This document shows, piece by piece, positions 24,683 to 34,113 of a stretch of DNA of 64,000 nucleotides. Source of the DNA: SFEL01 sp964392455 (GTDB lineage Bacteria; Bacillota; Clostridia; Christensenellales; CAG-138); assembly GCA_964392455.1 (NCBI GenBank), contig CAYMPG010000005.1, positions 1-64,000 of the forward strand, in the 5' to 3' direction. The stretch's first letter is position 1. The number at the start of each line of letters is the position of its first letter. The notes under the pieces are model-generated. The model was not told the DNA's origin. It worked only from the letters and a program-made list of their open reading frames with translations, and made no database searches. Both the position numbers and the translations under genes were made by a program.

Positions 24683-25777
24683 TTATTTCAGCGTTATGCT
24701 GTTATTCAGCACCAGTGTGCTGTACAGGAATAATACATCCTGCCCGTGGAAATCTATGAACTTATCCAGCATATCAGATGATACATAGCGTATGTCCACC
24801 AGCGTTACAGTAGAATATCCCTCAACCAACAGCGGGGCTATGCTGCTGCCGAATGAATCTCTGAACAGTATCAGCTCCCTGCCGCTGTCGCAGGCAGGAT
24901 TTTCTATGGTAAGGAGCGACCTGGAACCGGAAAGGAACAGCTCATAGGGATCCTGCCCATTTGCCCTGTCCATGTCATATACGGCAGTATACTTTCCGCT
25001 CTCGTGGTCATACACAGTGCATCCTTCAAGGACGTGGCTCGTAAGATAGCATAGCGGCTCACCCTCCAGCGGCAGCGCCGCCTGCCCGCTGTATACTCCG
25101 TAAAAGGGCTTATCCAGCGTTTTCTCCGTATACTCTCCATTAAGCTCCACGTCCATGGCTTCTCCAAGGGCCTTTGCCACGGGGATTATGCGCTCCTGCC
25201 GCCAGTGGGTATCAGTGTAATAATAATCCTCAAGGCTGAGAAGGCCGTCTATGGGGACATACTCCATAAACTCCGTATCCGCCGCCATTATCTCCGTAAG
25301 TCGGGCGTAATCCATGGCCGGATAGCCATTCTGCTCTGCCATAAAGGCATTTTTATCCGGTATGATGGAAAAATAAACGCTGCTTTCCCCAAGATACCTA
25401 TCGTTTATCTTTTTGAATATACCTGCGGCCCTGTGCAGGGAGTCCTCATCCAGAGGGTACTCCAGCTTTGAAGCATAGCCATCGTGGATATATATGCCGT
25501 TATTGTCCCCCTGATGAAACAGGTAATATACAGCATACGCCTTTATCTGCCTGAATACATCCCTCATTGGGAACTGATCTGTGGCGTACTTTTCAAAGCC
25601 TTCGGTATAATCCCCCGAAAGCAGTTCTTCTGCCGTAAGCTCAGGGAGCTGGGCAAGCTGCCTGCGCTCGCTTACAGATAGCTGCGTGGGCGGCTTCAGC
25701 ATTGCCCACAGGGAAAAGCCCAGTATCACGCCCCCTGTCAGCAGCAGGGTGACGATGCTTTTAACATTTTTCATCAT
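24683..25777 (-). CDS. DHHW family protein, AlgX/AlgJ-like accessory for surface polymer acylation
   Basis: The 364-residue protein has one N-terminal signal anchor (about residues 8-28) followed by an extracytoplasmic SGNH-like domain. The key motif is YYYTDTHW near residue 190, a DTHW form of the family signature. A serine motif, RDSFGSS, occurs near residue 310. Such proteins work with MBOAT acyltransferases to add acetyl groups to exported polysaccharides. It starts about 14 bases after the MBOAT gene with SD AAGGGG, so the two form an operon. The sugar polymer acted on is unknown. Confidence 0.88.
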   Translation of the reverse strand: MMKNVKSIVTLLLTGGVILGFSLWAMLKPPTQLSVSERRQLAQLPELTAEELLSGDYTEGFEKYATDQFPMRDVFRQIKAYAVYYLFHQGDNNGIYIHDGYASKLEYPLDEDSLHRAAGIFKKINDRYLGESSVYFSIIPDKNAFMAEQNGYPAMDYARLTEIMAADTEFMEYVPIDGLLSLEDYYYTDTHWRQERIIPVAKALGEAMDVELNGEYTEKTLDKPFYGVYSGQAALPLEGEPLCYLTSHVLEGCTVYDHESGKYTAVYDMDRANGQDPYELFLSGSRSLLTIENPACDSGRELILFRDSFGSSIAPLLVEGYSTVTLVDIRYVSSDMLDKFIDFHGQDVLFLYSTLVLNNSITLK

Positions 25778-25791
25778 TTGCCTCACCCCTT

Positions 25792-27192
25792 CTAAAACCT
25801 GAAGTACAAAAAGGGATTAAAGGAGCCATCCACAAGGTATGCCGTGCATACAATGAGCAGCAGCATCAGGAAAACAGGCTCCGCTGCATCCAGTATACCC
25901 TTGCCTATGGGCCGCTTCTCCATTGCCCTCAGGGCATTTGCCGGGGCAGGGGTGGCACCTATGGCGCCTATTATAAGCAGCACGCCGTAGCTTTTCAGGT
26001 AATACACCGCCTCGGTGGAAATAAGCGGATAACCGCCGCCGCCGAACATTGCAGCTATGGTATGCCCGGCATCCGTAATGCTTGCCCCATCAAACAGCAC
26101 AAAGCTCAGCATCACTACCAGCATCACATATATATGCCTGACCGCTCCCGCCTTTTCAAGGAGCTTCAGCAGCCATTGTTTTTCCAGCACCAGCAGCACT
26201 GCAAACAGCAGCCCCCACAGCACAAAATTCCATGCTGCCCCATGCCACAGCCCGGTGGCCATCCATACGATAAGTATATTGAGATACCACCGCCACCTGG
26301 GCACTCTGTTTCCTCCCAGCGGAATGTACAGATAATCCCTGAACCAGGATCCGAGGGAAATATGCCATCTGCGCCAGAATTCCGTTACGCTGCCGGATAT
26401 ATAGGGATAGTTAAAGTTTTCCATGAAATGAAAGCCCAGTATTCTGCCAAGGCCTATGGCCATATCGCTGTAGCCGGAAAAATCAAAATACACGTGCAGG
26501 GTGTATGCGGCGGCATATATCCAGAAAAACAGCACGGACTTTTCCTCTGCCCCCTTAAAAAGGCTGCAAAGCTCTCCCAGCGTATTGGCTATAAGCACCT
26601 TTTTGCCAAGGCCAAGTATAAACCGCCTTGTGCCTGCGGCGGCCTCATTTAGGGTATGAGATCTGCTGTCCAGCTCCTTTGCAATATCCGAATACCGCAC
26701 TATGGGCCCGGCTATAAGCTGGGGAAACATGGCTATATACGCCGCAAGGTCAACAAGGCTGCGCTGTGCCTTTGCATTTCCTCTGTATACATCCACCCCG
26801 TAACTGAGTATCTGGAAGGTATAAAAGCTGATGCCTATGGGCAGGGCGATATTCAGCAGCGGCAGTGACAGCCCTGTGACCATATTAAAATTGGCAATGA
26901 AAAAATCCGCATACTTGCAATAGCACAGCAGCCCAAGGCTCAGCACAACAGAGGCGGTCAGGTATAGCCTTGACCGCCCTGTGTTTCTGTGCTTCTCAAT
27001 CAGCAGGCCGAAAACATATCCCTGCAATATGGACAGCACCATGAATATAAGGTACCTTGGCTCCCCCCAGCCATAAAAGACAAGGCTTGCCGCCAGCAGT
27101 ACTCCGTTTTTCAGTCTTTTCGGAGATACGAAGTATATGATTAGCGTCAGCGGGAGGAAATAATACAAAAACGGCATTCCGGAAAAAACCAT
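25792..27192 (-). CDS. MBOAT family O-acyltransferase (AlgI-like)
   Basis: MBOAT proteins carry acyl groups across the membrane to surface polymers. This 466-residue protein has about ten membrane helices, the AlgI-type start FLYYFLPLTLIIYF, the TEFWRRWHISLGSWFRDYLYIPLGG motif around residues 275-300 (written here as TEFWRRWHIS and DYLYIPLGG blocks), and the catalytic His in GLWHGAAWNF. The SD AGGAGA fits. The DHHW partner follows directly and a lipoprotein gene precedes it. Together they look like a surface-polymer O-acetylation unit. No glycosyltransferase is adjacent. Confidence 0.94.
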   Translation of the reverse strand: MVFSGMPFLYYFLPLTLIIYFVSPKRLKNGVLLAASLVFYGWGEPRYLIFMVLSILQGYVFGLLIEKHRNTGRSRLYLTASVVLSLGLLCYCKYADFFIANFNMVTGLSLPLLNIALPIGISFYTFQILSYGVDVYRGNAKAQRSLVDLAAYIAMFPQLIAGPIVRYSDIAKELDSRSHTLNEAAAGTRRFILGLGKKVLIANTLGELCSLFKGAEEKSVLFFWIYAAAYTLHVYFDFSGYSDMAIGLGRILGFHFMENFNYPYISGSVTEFWRRWHISLGSWFRDYLYIPLGGNRVPRWRWYLNILIVWMATGLWHGAAWNFVLWGLLFAVLLVLEKQWLLKLLEKAGAVRHIYVMLVVMLSFVLFDGASITDAGHTIAAMFGGGGYPLISTEAVYYLKSYGVLLIIGAIGATPAPANALRAMEKRPIGKGILDAAEPVFLMLLLIVCTAYLVDGSFNPFLYFRF

Positions 27193-27205
27193 TTCTATCT
27201 CCTGT

Positions 27206-27231
27206 CAGCCCCCAAAGGGGCTGCTTTTTTG
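27206..27231 (+). terminator. Plus-strand terminator-like hairpin in front of the MBOAT gene
   Basis: CAGCCCC and GGGGCTG pair around a short loop and are followed by CTTTTTTG on the plus strand, although no plus-strand gene reads into it. On the minus strand the same hairpin lies immediately before the MBOAT SD. Confidence 0.45.
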
Positions 27232-27232
27232 T

Positions 27233-27805
27233 TTATTCGATGGGCTCCCTGTAGGTAATTTGGGCCACGCTGTAGGCTTCAAGGGTCTTGGCCTCAAATA
27301 CATCCAGCAGATCCTTTGCCCCGAAAGCGGATACCACATAGTCCCCAATGGTGATTATCATCAGCTCCTCAGGGAAGCCGCACATCCAGCGACGGTTTGC
27401 AATGTTATTCACAATTTCATCTGCAATGGCAGATACGTCATTGGAAGCCACAGCATGGTATGCGCCGCAGGTAAAGGTGTTTGCATTCATCATATGCATA
27501 AGGGAGGCTGCATCATCTATCTTTGCAGCGGCAGAAGCAGGCAGCCCCAGCATGGAATCCAGCATTTCCGCATCCTCCACGCCGAATTTACCCGGAGCAT
27601 CAGCGGTCATGTTTTCCTCGCTGGCATCTCCGCCGGCAGCGGCAAACTTTTCATCATCGGCATAGCCTGCCCAGATGCTATTCAGTAGCTCCAGTGCGCT
27701 TGAAATTTCCACGGTGTCCTGCTCCTCCCCGGCGGGCTGCTGGGCGCAGGCGGTAAAGGACAGCAGCATTGCTGCCATGAGCAAAATAGATACTATCTTC
27801 TTCAT
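27233..27805 (-). CDS. Secreted lipoprotein, possibly DUF4358-like
   Basis: The 190-residue protein has a lipoprotein signal: MKKIVSILLMAAMLL then the lipobox SFTAC, with Cys20 as the likely lipid attachment site. The mature part has a mixed fold without catalytic motifs that I recognise. Its size and position upstream of an MBOAT/DHHW pair resemble DUF4358 lipoproteins, but that match is from memory. The start at 27805 follows GGAGG. A role in export or acylation of surface polymers is a guess from context. Confidence 0.7.
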   Translation of the reverse strand: MKKIVSILLMAAMLLSFTACAQQPAGEEQDTVEISSALELLNSIWAGYADDEKFAAAGGDASEENMTADAPGKFGVEDAEMLDSMLGLPASAAAKIDDAASLMHMMNANTFTCGAYHAVASNDVSAIADEIVNNIANRRWMCGFPEELMIITIGDYVVSAFGAKDLLDVFEAKTLEAYSVAQITYREPIE

Positions 27806-27948
27806 TTTGTTTTCCTCCATTATAAGGGTTATTTGTATTTGGCGGGCACAATGCTCTATCATTCCCACGCCCGCCGATATATAAACGGATATACGGGCAT
27901 ATGGGTTGCACGGCCAATGTTAAAGAATTTTGAACAAGCTGCTTCCAT

Positions 27949-27981
27949 GAAAAAGGCGGCCCAATTGAGCCGCCTTTTTTG
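27949..27981. terminator. Terminator after rpsO
   Basis: AAAAAGGCGGC and GCCGCCTTTTTT pair around an eight-base loop, with T-runs on both strands. It closes the long ribosomal/translation cluster that runs down from rpsB. Confidence 0.93.
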
Positions 27982-27993
27982 TTATGGAATAAA

Positions 27994-28248
27994 TTACTTC
28001 CTCAGGCCGAGAGCAGCGCAGATAGCACGATAGCGCTCGATGTCGGTCTTCTTGAGGTAGTTCTGCAGGCCACGACGACGACCTACCATCTTGAGCAGAC
28101 CACGACGGGAGTGATGGTCATTCTTGTTGACCTTCAGATGCTCGTTCAGGTGGTTAATACGGTCAGTCAGCAGGGCAATCTGAACCTCGGGGGAACCGGT
28201 ATCGCCTTCGTGGATAGCATACTTTTCGATAATTTCAGCCTTAGTCAT
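27994..28248 (-). CDS. rpsO: Ribosomal protein S15
   Basis: S15 binds 16S rRNA early in small-subunit assembly. The block GDTGSPEVQIALLTDRI, then HHSRRGLLKMVGRRR and the ending ALGLRK are diagnostic. The start at 28248 (MTKAEII) follows GGAGGATA and gives 84 residues, slightly shorter at the N-terminus than the 88-89 residues of Bacillus. It is the last gene of the rimP-infB cluster, 94 bases after ribF, as in most Firmicutes. Confidence 0.98.
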   Translation of the reverse strand: MTKAEIIEKYAIHEGDTGSPEVQIALLTDRINHLNEHLKVNKNDHHSRRGLLKMVGRRRGLQNYLKKTDIERYRAICAALGLRK

Positions 28249-28342
28249 TTTTATATCCTCCATAAATTTTTAATCGCCAGCAGCCGAGCTTAGCGTCGGA
28301 GAGTCGCTTAAACACAGCCACCGGTTCTAAAGCCATGTTATT

Positions 28343-29242
28343 TTACCACAGTGCGGTATCATTGTAAACACTTTTATTCAGTATTTGTGCGGTTTTTTCC
28401 GCATCACGGGCAATTTGGGCGGATAGCTCCTCCACTGAGGGAAATTCTATCTCCTCCCTGAGATACTGCAAAAATTCCACCGTGATGCTCTCGCCGTATA
28501 TGCCCTGGTCAAAGTTGAGTATATGTGGCTCTATGGTGACCCGCTCCCCATGCACCGTGGGATTGCAGCCGATGTTTGTCACCGCACCATACCGCTCGCC
28601 CCTTATATGTGCATAGCAGGCATATACCCCGCTTTTGGGCAGGGCAACCGCTTCATTTGCCCTTACGTTGGCCGTGGGGAAGCCTATTCTGCGGCCTATG
28701 CCCTTATTTGCCACCACAGTACCGGCTATGGAGTAGGCCCTGCCCAGCATGCTGCCTGCGGCGCCCATATCGCCCGCCCTCACGGCGGCCCGTATCCTGG
28801 TGCTGGATACAGGCTCCCCATCCTGCATACAGGGGGGTATTTCCAGCACATCAAAGCCGTACTTTGCTCCGTATTCTCTCAGCAGCGCCATATTACCGCT
28901 GCCACTGCTGCCGAATGTGTAGTTAAACCCCGCTACAGCCACCTCCATGCCCCACTCGCCCACCATGCGGCGAACAAACTCCTCCGGGGGCGTGGCAGCA
29001 AGAGCCCTGTCAAACCGCTCCGCTATCACCTGGCCATATTTTCCAAGCTCTCTCAGCCTTTCCTCATCTGTCATAAGCCGCTCAGGGGCTCTCCCAAAGG
29101 CCTCGAGAGGATGGTTTTCAAAGGTATACACCGCCCTTTGCAGGCCACGCTCACGGGCTGCGCTTTCCATTGCCTCAAGAATACGCCTGTGGCCCATATG
29201 CACGCCGTCAAATGTGCCCAGTGCGATTGCCCTATTGTCCAT
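28343..29242 (-). CDS. ribF: Bifunctional riboflavin kinase/FAD synthetase
   Basis: RibF phosphorylates riboflavin to FMN and adenylates it to FAD. The N-terminal nucleotidyltransferase has ALGTFDGVHMGHRRIL and the PVSSTRIR motif. The C-terminal kinase domain has RIGFPTANV and the GVYACYA strand, with TNIGCNPTV following. Length is 299 residues. The start overlaps the end of truB by 11 bases, indicating coupled translation. The order truB-ribF-rpsO is standard. Confidence 0.97.
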   Translation of the reverse strand: MDNRAIALGTFDGVHMGHRRILEAMESAARERGLQRAVYTFENHPLEAFGRAPERLMTDEERLRELGKYGQVIAERFDRALAATPPEEFVRRMVGEWGMEVAVAGFNYTFGSSGSGNMALLREYGAKYGFDVLEIPPCMQDGEPVSSTRIRAAVRAGDMGAAGSMLGRAYSIAGTVVANKGIGRRIGFPTANVRANEAVALPKSGVYACYAHIRGERYGAVTNIGCNPTVHGERVTIEPHILNFDQGIYGESITVEFLQYLREEIEFPSVEELSAQIARDAEKTAQILNKSVYNDTALW

Positions 29243-30137
29243 TTCCGTCCTCGCCTAAAAATGTGCATATGTGCACAGCCTCTCCGTTTGACATGGCTAT
29301 GCCCAAAAACTTTCCATTGCAATAGCCCCTCAGCGGGGTATTCACCGGCAGCTTTTCCATCCCCGGAAAAACCACCTCAGCCCCGTGGGTAAGAAATCTT
29401 TCTCCCTTGGCATTAAGCTCCATTCTGGCCTCTCCCAGGTGGGACAGGGCCTGCTCTATGGGCATAACTGCCTCGCCCAGCCTGTCCTGCTCCTTAAGCT
29501 CCCTCAGCTCCCCTATGGTAAAGGCTTCATCCAGCCCAAAGGCTCCGGAGCGGGTACGCAGCAGAAATGACATATGGGCAGGCACTCCCAGCCTTTCGCC
29601 TATATCGTGGCACAGGGTACGCACATATGTGCCTCTGGAGCATACTATCCTGATAAGGTAGCGGTTTTTTTCGGTTTCGCTCACCACTTCCAACGCAGGT
29701 ACATTTATCTCCCTCACCTTGCGCTCCACCTCTACCCCCTCACGGGCCAGCTTGTACATTTTCTTTCCGCCCACGCTCAGCGCAGAATACAGCGGCGCTG
29801 TCTGCTGCTGCACGCCTATAAAGGAGGGCAGCACAGACCTTAACATATCCTCTGTAACCGTCACATCCGCCATCTGAATGGCTGCGCCATATGAATCCTG
29901 AGTATCTGTAGCTATTCCAAAGGCTATCTCGCCGATATATTCCTTTTCCTTATCCACAAGGTAGTCAAACAGCCGTGTTGCCCGACCAATGCATATGGGC
30001 AGCACACCTGCGGCCCCAGGATCCAGCGTGCCGGTATGGCCCACCCGCTTTATGCCAAATATGTGCCTTATATCCGAAACCAGGTCGCTGGAGGTCAATC
30101 CCGGAGGCTTCAGCACATTTACTACGCCTTCAAGCAT
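29232..30137 (-). CDS. truB: tRNA pseudouridine(55) synthase
   Basis: TruB makes the pseudouridine at position 55 in the T-loop of tRNAs. The catalytic aspartate lies in HTGTLDPGAAG near residue 40. The motif Y-SALSVGGKKMYKLAR and the CSRGTYVRTL block are typical, and a PUA-like C-terminal part follows. Length is 301 residues. It overlaps nrnA by 16 bases upstream and ribF by 11 bases downstream, so the three genes are tightly coupled. Confidence 0.97.
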   Translation of the reverse strand: MLEGVVNVLKPPGLTSSDLVSDIRHIFGIKRVGHTGTLDPGAAGVLPICIGRATRLFDYLVDKEKEYIGEIAFGIATDTQDSYGAAIQMADVTVTEDMLRSVLPSFIGVQQQTAPLYSALSVGGKKMYKLAREGVEVERKVREINVPALEVVSETEKNRYLIRIVCSRGTYVRTLCHDIGERLGVPAHMSFLLRTRSGAFGLDEAFTIGELRELKEQDRLGEAVMPIEQALSHLGEARMELNAKGERFLTHGAEVVFPGMEKLPVNTPLRGYCNGKFLGIAMSNGEAVHICTFLGEDGNGQ

Positions 30138-31093
30138 ATTTCAAGCTCTTCCTCTCCCAGCTTCACGGCAGTATCCACCGCCTCATTCAATGTGCAGCGG
30201 CAGGTATAGCCGGCAGCACGCTTATGGCCGCCGCCCCCCATCTTCACCGCCAGCCGGGATACATCCGCAAGCCTCTTTGACCTGAGGCTGACCTTTATCT
30301 TGCCCTCGTCCTCCCTGAGGAAAATTGCCAGCTCCACAGTATCTATATCCCTGAGCTGCTCCACTATTCCATCGCAATATTCGGACTTTGCCCTGTGGCG
30401 GGCCATATCCTCAAGGGATACCGTAGTCACGGCTATCCGCCCATTGCCATACAGCATGGTGCGGCTCACCGCATCTGCCTGAAGCATGCTGCGGCTGTAA
30501 GGCGAGGTACGGTATACCTGCATATTTATCTCGGCATTATCTGCCCCTGCTGCAATGAGCGCACCGGCTGTGACCATGGTGCCCTCAGTTACATTGGAAT
30601 AGGCAAAGCAGCCTGTATCCGTCATAAGGGCCGTAAGCAGGCAGGTGGCCGCATCCTTTGTGACCGTCGGCACAAGCTCCGTTACCAGCCTGTATATGAG
30701 CTCACCGCAGGCGGCTGTTTCCTCCACCCAGTTTGCCCCGGCATACATATCATTGGTGCCGTGGTGATCCACATTTGCCGTAACCTCAGCACCCTCAAAA
30801 AACTTTGCAGCCCTGCCAAAGCGGCACCTGTCCGCACAGTCCACTGCGATGGCCGCAGGATACCCCTGCCCCTCGCCCCCTGTTTTCACCTGGTCTGCGC
30901 CGGGCAAGAAGGAATACACTCCCGGCACCGGGTCAGAGCAGACGATTTCCGCCTCCTTGCCAAGGCTCCTGAGGGTATGCATCAGCGCCAGCGCAGAGCC
31001 CAGCGTATCCCCATCCGGAGACGTATGGGACAGTATGGTAAATTTATCATTATCATTTATAAAGCTCAGTATTTCAGATATACTGCCTGCCAT
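30122..31093 (-). CDS. nrnA: DHH/DHHA1 phosphoesterase, NrnA-like nanoRNase
   Basis: NrnA degrades short oligoribonucleotides and often 3'-phosphoadenosine 5'-phosphate. The first DHH metal motif is SHTSPDGDTLGSAL, the second is VDCAD, and the DHH triad appears in NVDHHGTND. The DHHA1 substrate-binding end GGGGHKRAAGY is complete. Length is 323 residues. The gene sits between rbfA and truB, the usual clostridial place, and starts after an AAGGGGAAAGGA SD. A terminator-like hairpin lies in front of it. Confidence 0.95.
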   Translation of the reverse strand: MAGSISEILSFINDNDKFTILSHTSPDGDTLGSALALMHTLRSLGKEAEIVCSDPVPGVYSFLPGADQVKTGGEGQGYPAAIAVDCADRCRFGRAAKFFEGAEVTANVDHHGTNDMYAGANWVEETAACGELIYRLVTELVPTVTKDAATCLLTALMTDTGCFAYSNVTEGTMVTAGALIAAGADNAEINMQVYRTSPYSRSMLQADAVSRTMLYGNGRIAVTTVSLEDMARHRAKSEYCDGIVEQLRDIDTVELAIFLREDEGKIKVSLRSKRLADVSRLAVKMGGGGHKRAAGYTCRCTLNEAVDTAVKLGEEELEICLKA

Positions 31094-31107
31094 ATCCTTT
31101 CCCCTTT

Positions 31108-31146
31108 CGAAAAACAGGGCGATGAGTTTTTCATCGCCCCTTTTTT
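31108..31146. terminator. Hairpin terminator between rbfA and nrnA
   Basis: GGGCGATGA/TCATCGCCC pairs perfectly around a five-base loop. A T-run follows on both strands (TGTTTTTC on minus). It lies inside the cluster and probably lowers expression of nrnA-truB-ribF-rpsO relative to infB-rbfA. Confidence 0.75.
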
Positions 31147-31150
31147 GGTG

Positions 31151-31504
31151 TTATTCCTGCCTGTCTTTATGCAGGCTGTCGATGATCTGGGAAATGTGGA
31201 CGCTGTATTCGATGGAGCTGTCCAGCTTGAATTGCAGCTTGGGCAGCGCTCTGAGCTGCATACGGCGGCCCAGCTCCCTTGTAATGAAGCCGCTGCCGTG
31301 ATTAAGTGCGTCAACGGTATCCCTGCGGAGCTGATCGTCCTTATCGTATACGCTTACCATGACCTTTGCCTGCTTAAGGTCGTTTGTGACCTCTACAGAC
31401 ATTATGGTGGTCATTTCGCATATGCGGGGATCCTTCATTTCCTTGATGATCTCGCTTATGGTCTTTTTTATTTCCTCGTTCATTCTTTCGTAGCGAACGG
31501 ACAT
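31151..31504 (-). CDS. rbfA: Ribosome-binding factor A
   Basis: RbfA helps mature the 30S subunit by binding near 16S helix 1 and the decoding site. The 117-residue KH-type fold shows the N-terminal RYERMNEEIKKTISEII helix, the DPRICEMTTI strand and the KLDSSIEYSVHIS ending typical of the family. It follows infB by 28 bases in the usual order. Confidence 0.96.
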   Translation of the reverse strand: MSVRYERMNEEIKKTISEIIKEMKDPRICEMTTIMSVEVTNDLKQAKVMVSVYDKDDQLRRDTVDALNHGSGFITRELGRRMQLRALPKLQFKLDSSIEYSVHISQIIDSLHKDRQE

Positions 31505-31532
31505 TGGCTTTACCTTTCCTTAATGCGTATTA

Positions 31533-34091
31533 TTACCGCTCTATCTGCTCCATTACGAATGCTTCGATAATGTCGCCCTCGCGGATATCGTTAAAGTTCT
31601 CGATGCCTATACCGCACTCATAGCCTGCGGCAACCTCTCTTGCGTCATCCTTAAAGCGCTTGAGGGAGGCTATCTTGCCCTCGTGTATGACTATACCGCC
31701 ACGCACCACACGCACCTGAGCGGAGCGTGCCACCTTGCCGTCCTTTACATAAGCGCCTGCAATGGTGCCCACGCCGCTTACCTTGAAGGTATTGCGTACC
31801 TCTACTGAGCCCAGCGCAACCTCCTTGAATACCGGCGCAAACATACCCTTCATGGCGGCCTCCACGTCCTCTATCACGTTATAGATAACGCTGTAGGTAC
31901 GCATATCCACCTTTTCACGCTCTGCGGCCTCACGGGCAGCAGAATCCGGGCGAACGTTAAAGCCTATCACCAGCGCATTGGATGCAGAGGCAAATACTAT
32001 ATCAGAGCCGGTAATGGCGCCAACGCCGCCATGGATGCAGCGCACCCTTACCTCATCGTTTGACAGCTTCTCAAGGGCCTGCTTTATGGCCTCCACAGTG
32101 CCCTGCACATCTGCCTTAACTATGATATTCAGGTCCTTAACATTGCCTGCCGCTATCTGGCTGAACAGGTCATCAAGGGATACCTTGGACATATTCTTGA
32201 GCTGCTCCGCCTTGATGCGGTCTCTGCGCTCCTCTGCCACCTGCCTGGACAGCTTATCTACCTCGGCCACGTTCATGACATCGCCCGCCGCAGGCACCTC
32301 GCCAAAGCCCAGCACCTCCACAGGCTGGCTGGGGCCGGCCTCTGTAACACGCCTGCCCTTATCATCCATCATGGCACGGACACGACCAAAGGCCACGCCT
32401 GCAACAATGGGATCGCCTATCTTAAGGGTACCGTTCTGCACAAGCACAGTGGCCACAGGGCCACGTCCCTTATCAAGCTCCGCCTCTATGATGGTACCAC
32501 GGGCAGCACGGGAAGGATTAGCCCTCAGCTCCAGCACATCTGCCTGAAGCAGAACCATCTCGAGGAGGGTATCAAGGTTTGTGCGCTTCTTTGCGGAAAC
32601 AGGCACGCATATGGTATCTCCGCCCCACTCCTCGGTCACCAGGCCATACTCGGTAAGCTGCTGGGTAACACGATCGGGATTGGCAGTATCCTTATCAATT
32701 TTATTGATAGCAACGATGATGGGCACCTCTGCCGCCTTGGCGTGATTGATTGCCTCAACGGTCTGAGGCATTATGCCGTCATCCGCCGCCACTACCAGTA
32801 TTACTATATCCGTTACCTGTGCGCCACGGGCACGCATGGAGGTAAACGCCTCATGTCCCGGGGTATCAATGAAGGTGATGGTGCGGCCATTGCAGGAAAC
32901 GGTATATGCGCCAATGTGCTGGGTGATGCCGCCGGCCTCGCCCTCTGTAATGCTGCTTTCACGGAATGCATCCAGCAGAGAGGTCTTGCCATGGTCAACG
33001 TGGCCCATTATGGTGACCACGGGAGGACGGGATACCAGATTTTCCTCTGCATCAGCCTCCTCCACGCTCTCATTGAGCACATCCTCAGCGGTCTTTGCTA
33101 TATTCAGCTCCAGCTCAATGCCATAATCTGCGGCTATCAGTGAGCAGGTATCATAATCTATTTCCTGGTTAATGGTGGCCATTATGCCCAGGATAAACAG
33201 CTTTTTGATTATCTCGGCCGCCGGCTTGCCTATTTTCTCGGAAAGATCCTTTACTGTTATCATTTCTGTTGTAAGCACCGCCTTTTCTATCTTTACAGGC
33301 TCCGGCTTATGGGCAGGCTGCTGCTTGCGCTTCTGCCTGCGGCCCATGGGTGTATCGTCATCCCATCCGCCTGTGCGGCTGTTCTCCTTCATCATGGTCT
33401 TTTTATTCTTGGGAGCCTTGCGCTCGTCATCTCTGGCAGCGGGCTTCTGGAAGCCCCTGTTCTTGCCCTGGTCTCTGCCGCCGGGTGCAGGCGCAGCCTC
33501 GGTGGTGCGGGCAGCCGGTCTGGGCTGATAGCCGCTCTGGGCTGGACGCTGCTGGCCCTGAAGCCTGCTGTCAGTGCGCTCCTGCCTTGGGGGACGCTGC
33601 TGCCCCTGGGGCCTGTCGCTGCGCTGGGGTCTGCCCTCGAGAGGCCGTGCATTGTCCCTGCGCTGGGGTTCACGCTGAGGGCTCTGCTGAGCCGCAGCAG
33701 GCTCGGCCTTGGGCTGCTCCTGGCTCACGGGCTCCTCTGCGGGAGCCTTGGCAGGCTTTTCTACGGGAGCCGCCTCTGCCGCCTTTACCTCGGCGGGAGC
33801 AGGCTCGGCTTCCTTCTGTACGGGGGCCTCAGGCTCTGCATGGGTCTCCTCCTCACCGGAATGGAAGGCAAGGTTTCCTTCGCTGGAAAGTACCTCTCTG
33901 AGGCGCTCAGCCCGTTCCCGCTCGATGCGCTCCTTTTCGGCCTTTTTCTCCCTGTCTACCAGCTCGCTTTCCGCCCGCTTTACAGACTGGATAGCGGCGC
34001 TCAGGTCATTTTGCATACGCTTGACCTGCTCAAACAGCTCCTTTGCCTTTGCTTCGTATTCCCGTGCGGAATCCATAGTCTTATTTGCCAT
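31533..34091 (-). CDS. infB: Translation initiation factor IF-2
   Basis: IF-2 is the GTPase that places initiator tRNA on the 30S subunit and drives subunit joining. The first roughly 270 residues are low-complexity (rich in Pro, Ala, Glu, Gln and Arg), including a coiled-coil start. An IF2_N domain follows near residue 280. The G domain has GHVDHGKTSLL, DTPGHEAF and NKID motifs. Domains II-IV follow with the fMet-tRNA-binding C-terminal barrel. Length is 852 residues, normal for the high-GC end of Firmicutes. It is preceded by ylxQ. Confidence 0.98.
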   Translation of the reverse strand: MANKTMDSAREYEAKAKELFEQVKRMQNDLSAAIQSVKRAESELVDREKKAEKERIERERAERLREVLSSEGNLAFHSGEEETHAEPEAPVQKEAEPAPAEVKAAEAAPVEKPAKAPAEEPVSQEQPKAEPAAAQQSPQREPQRRDNARPLEGRPQRSDRPQGQQRPPRQERTDSRLQGQQRPAQSGYQPRPAARTTEAAPAPGGRDQGKNRGFQKPAARDDERKAPKNKKTMMKENSRTGGWDDDTPMGRRQKRKQQPAHKPEPVKIEKAVLTTEMITVKDLSEKIGKPAAEIIKKLFILGIMATINQEIDYDTCSLIAADYGIELELNIAKTAEDVLNESVEEADAEENLVSRPPVVTIMGHVDHGKTSLLDAFRESSITEGEAGGITQHIGAYTVSCNGRTITFIDTPGHEAFTSMRARGAQVTDIVILVVAADDGIMPQTVEAINHAKAAEVPIIVAINKIDKDTANPDRVTQQLTEYGLVTEEWGGDTICVPVSAKKRTNLDTLLEMVLLQADVLELRANPSRAARGTIIEAELDKGRGPVATVLVQNGTLKIGDPIVAGVAFGRVRAMMDDKGRRVTEAGPSQPVEVLGFGEVPAAGDVMNVAEVDKLSRQVAEERRDRIKAEQLKNMSKVSLDDLFSQIAAGNVKDLNIIVKADVQGTVEAIKQALEKLSNDEVRVRCIHGGVGAITGSDIVFASASNALVIGFNVRPDSAAREAAEREKVDMRTYSVIYNVIEDVEAAMKGMFAPVFKEVALGSVEVRNTFKVSGVGTIAGAYVKDGKVARSAQVRVVRGGIVIHEGKIASLKRFKDDAREVAAGYECGIGIENFNDIREGDIIEAFVMEQIER

Positions 34092-34113
34092 TTATCATTA
34101 CCCCCAAGTGTAA

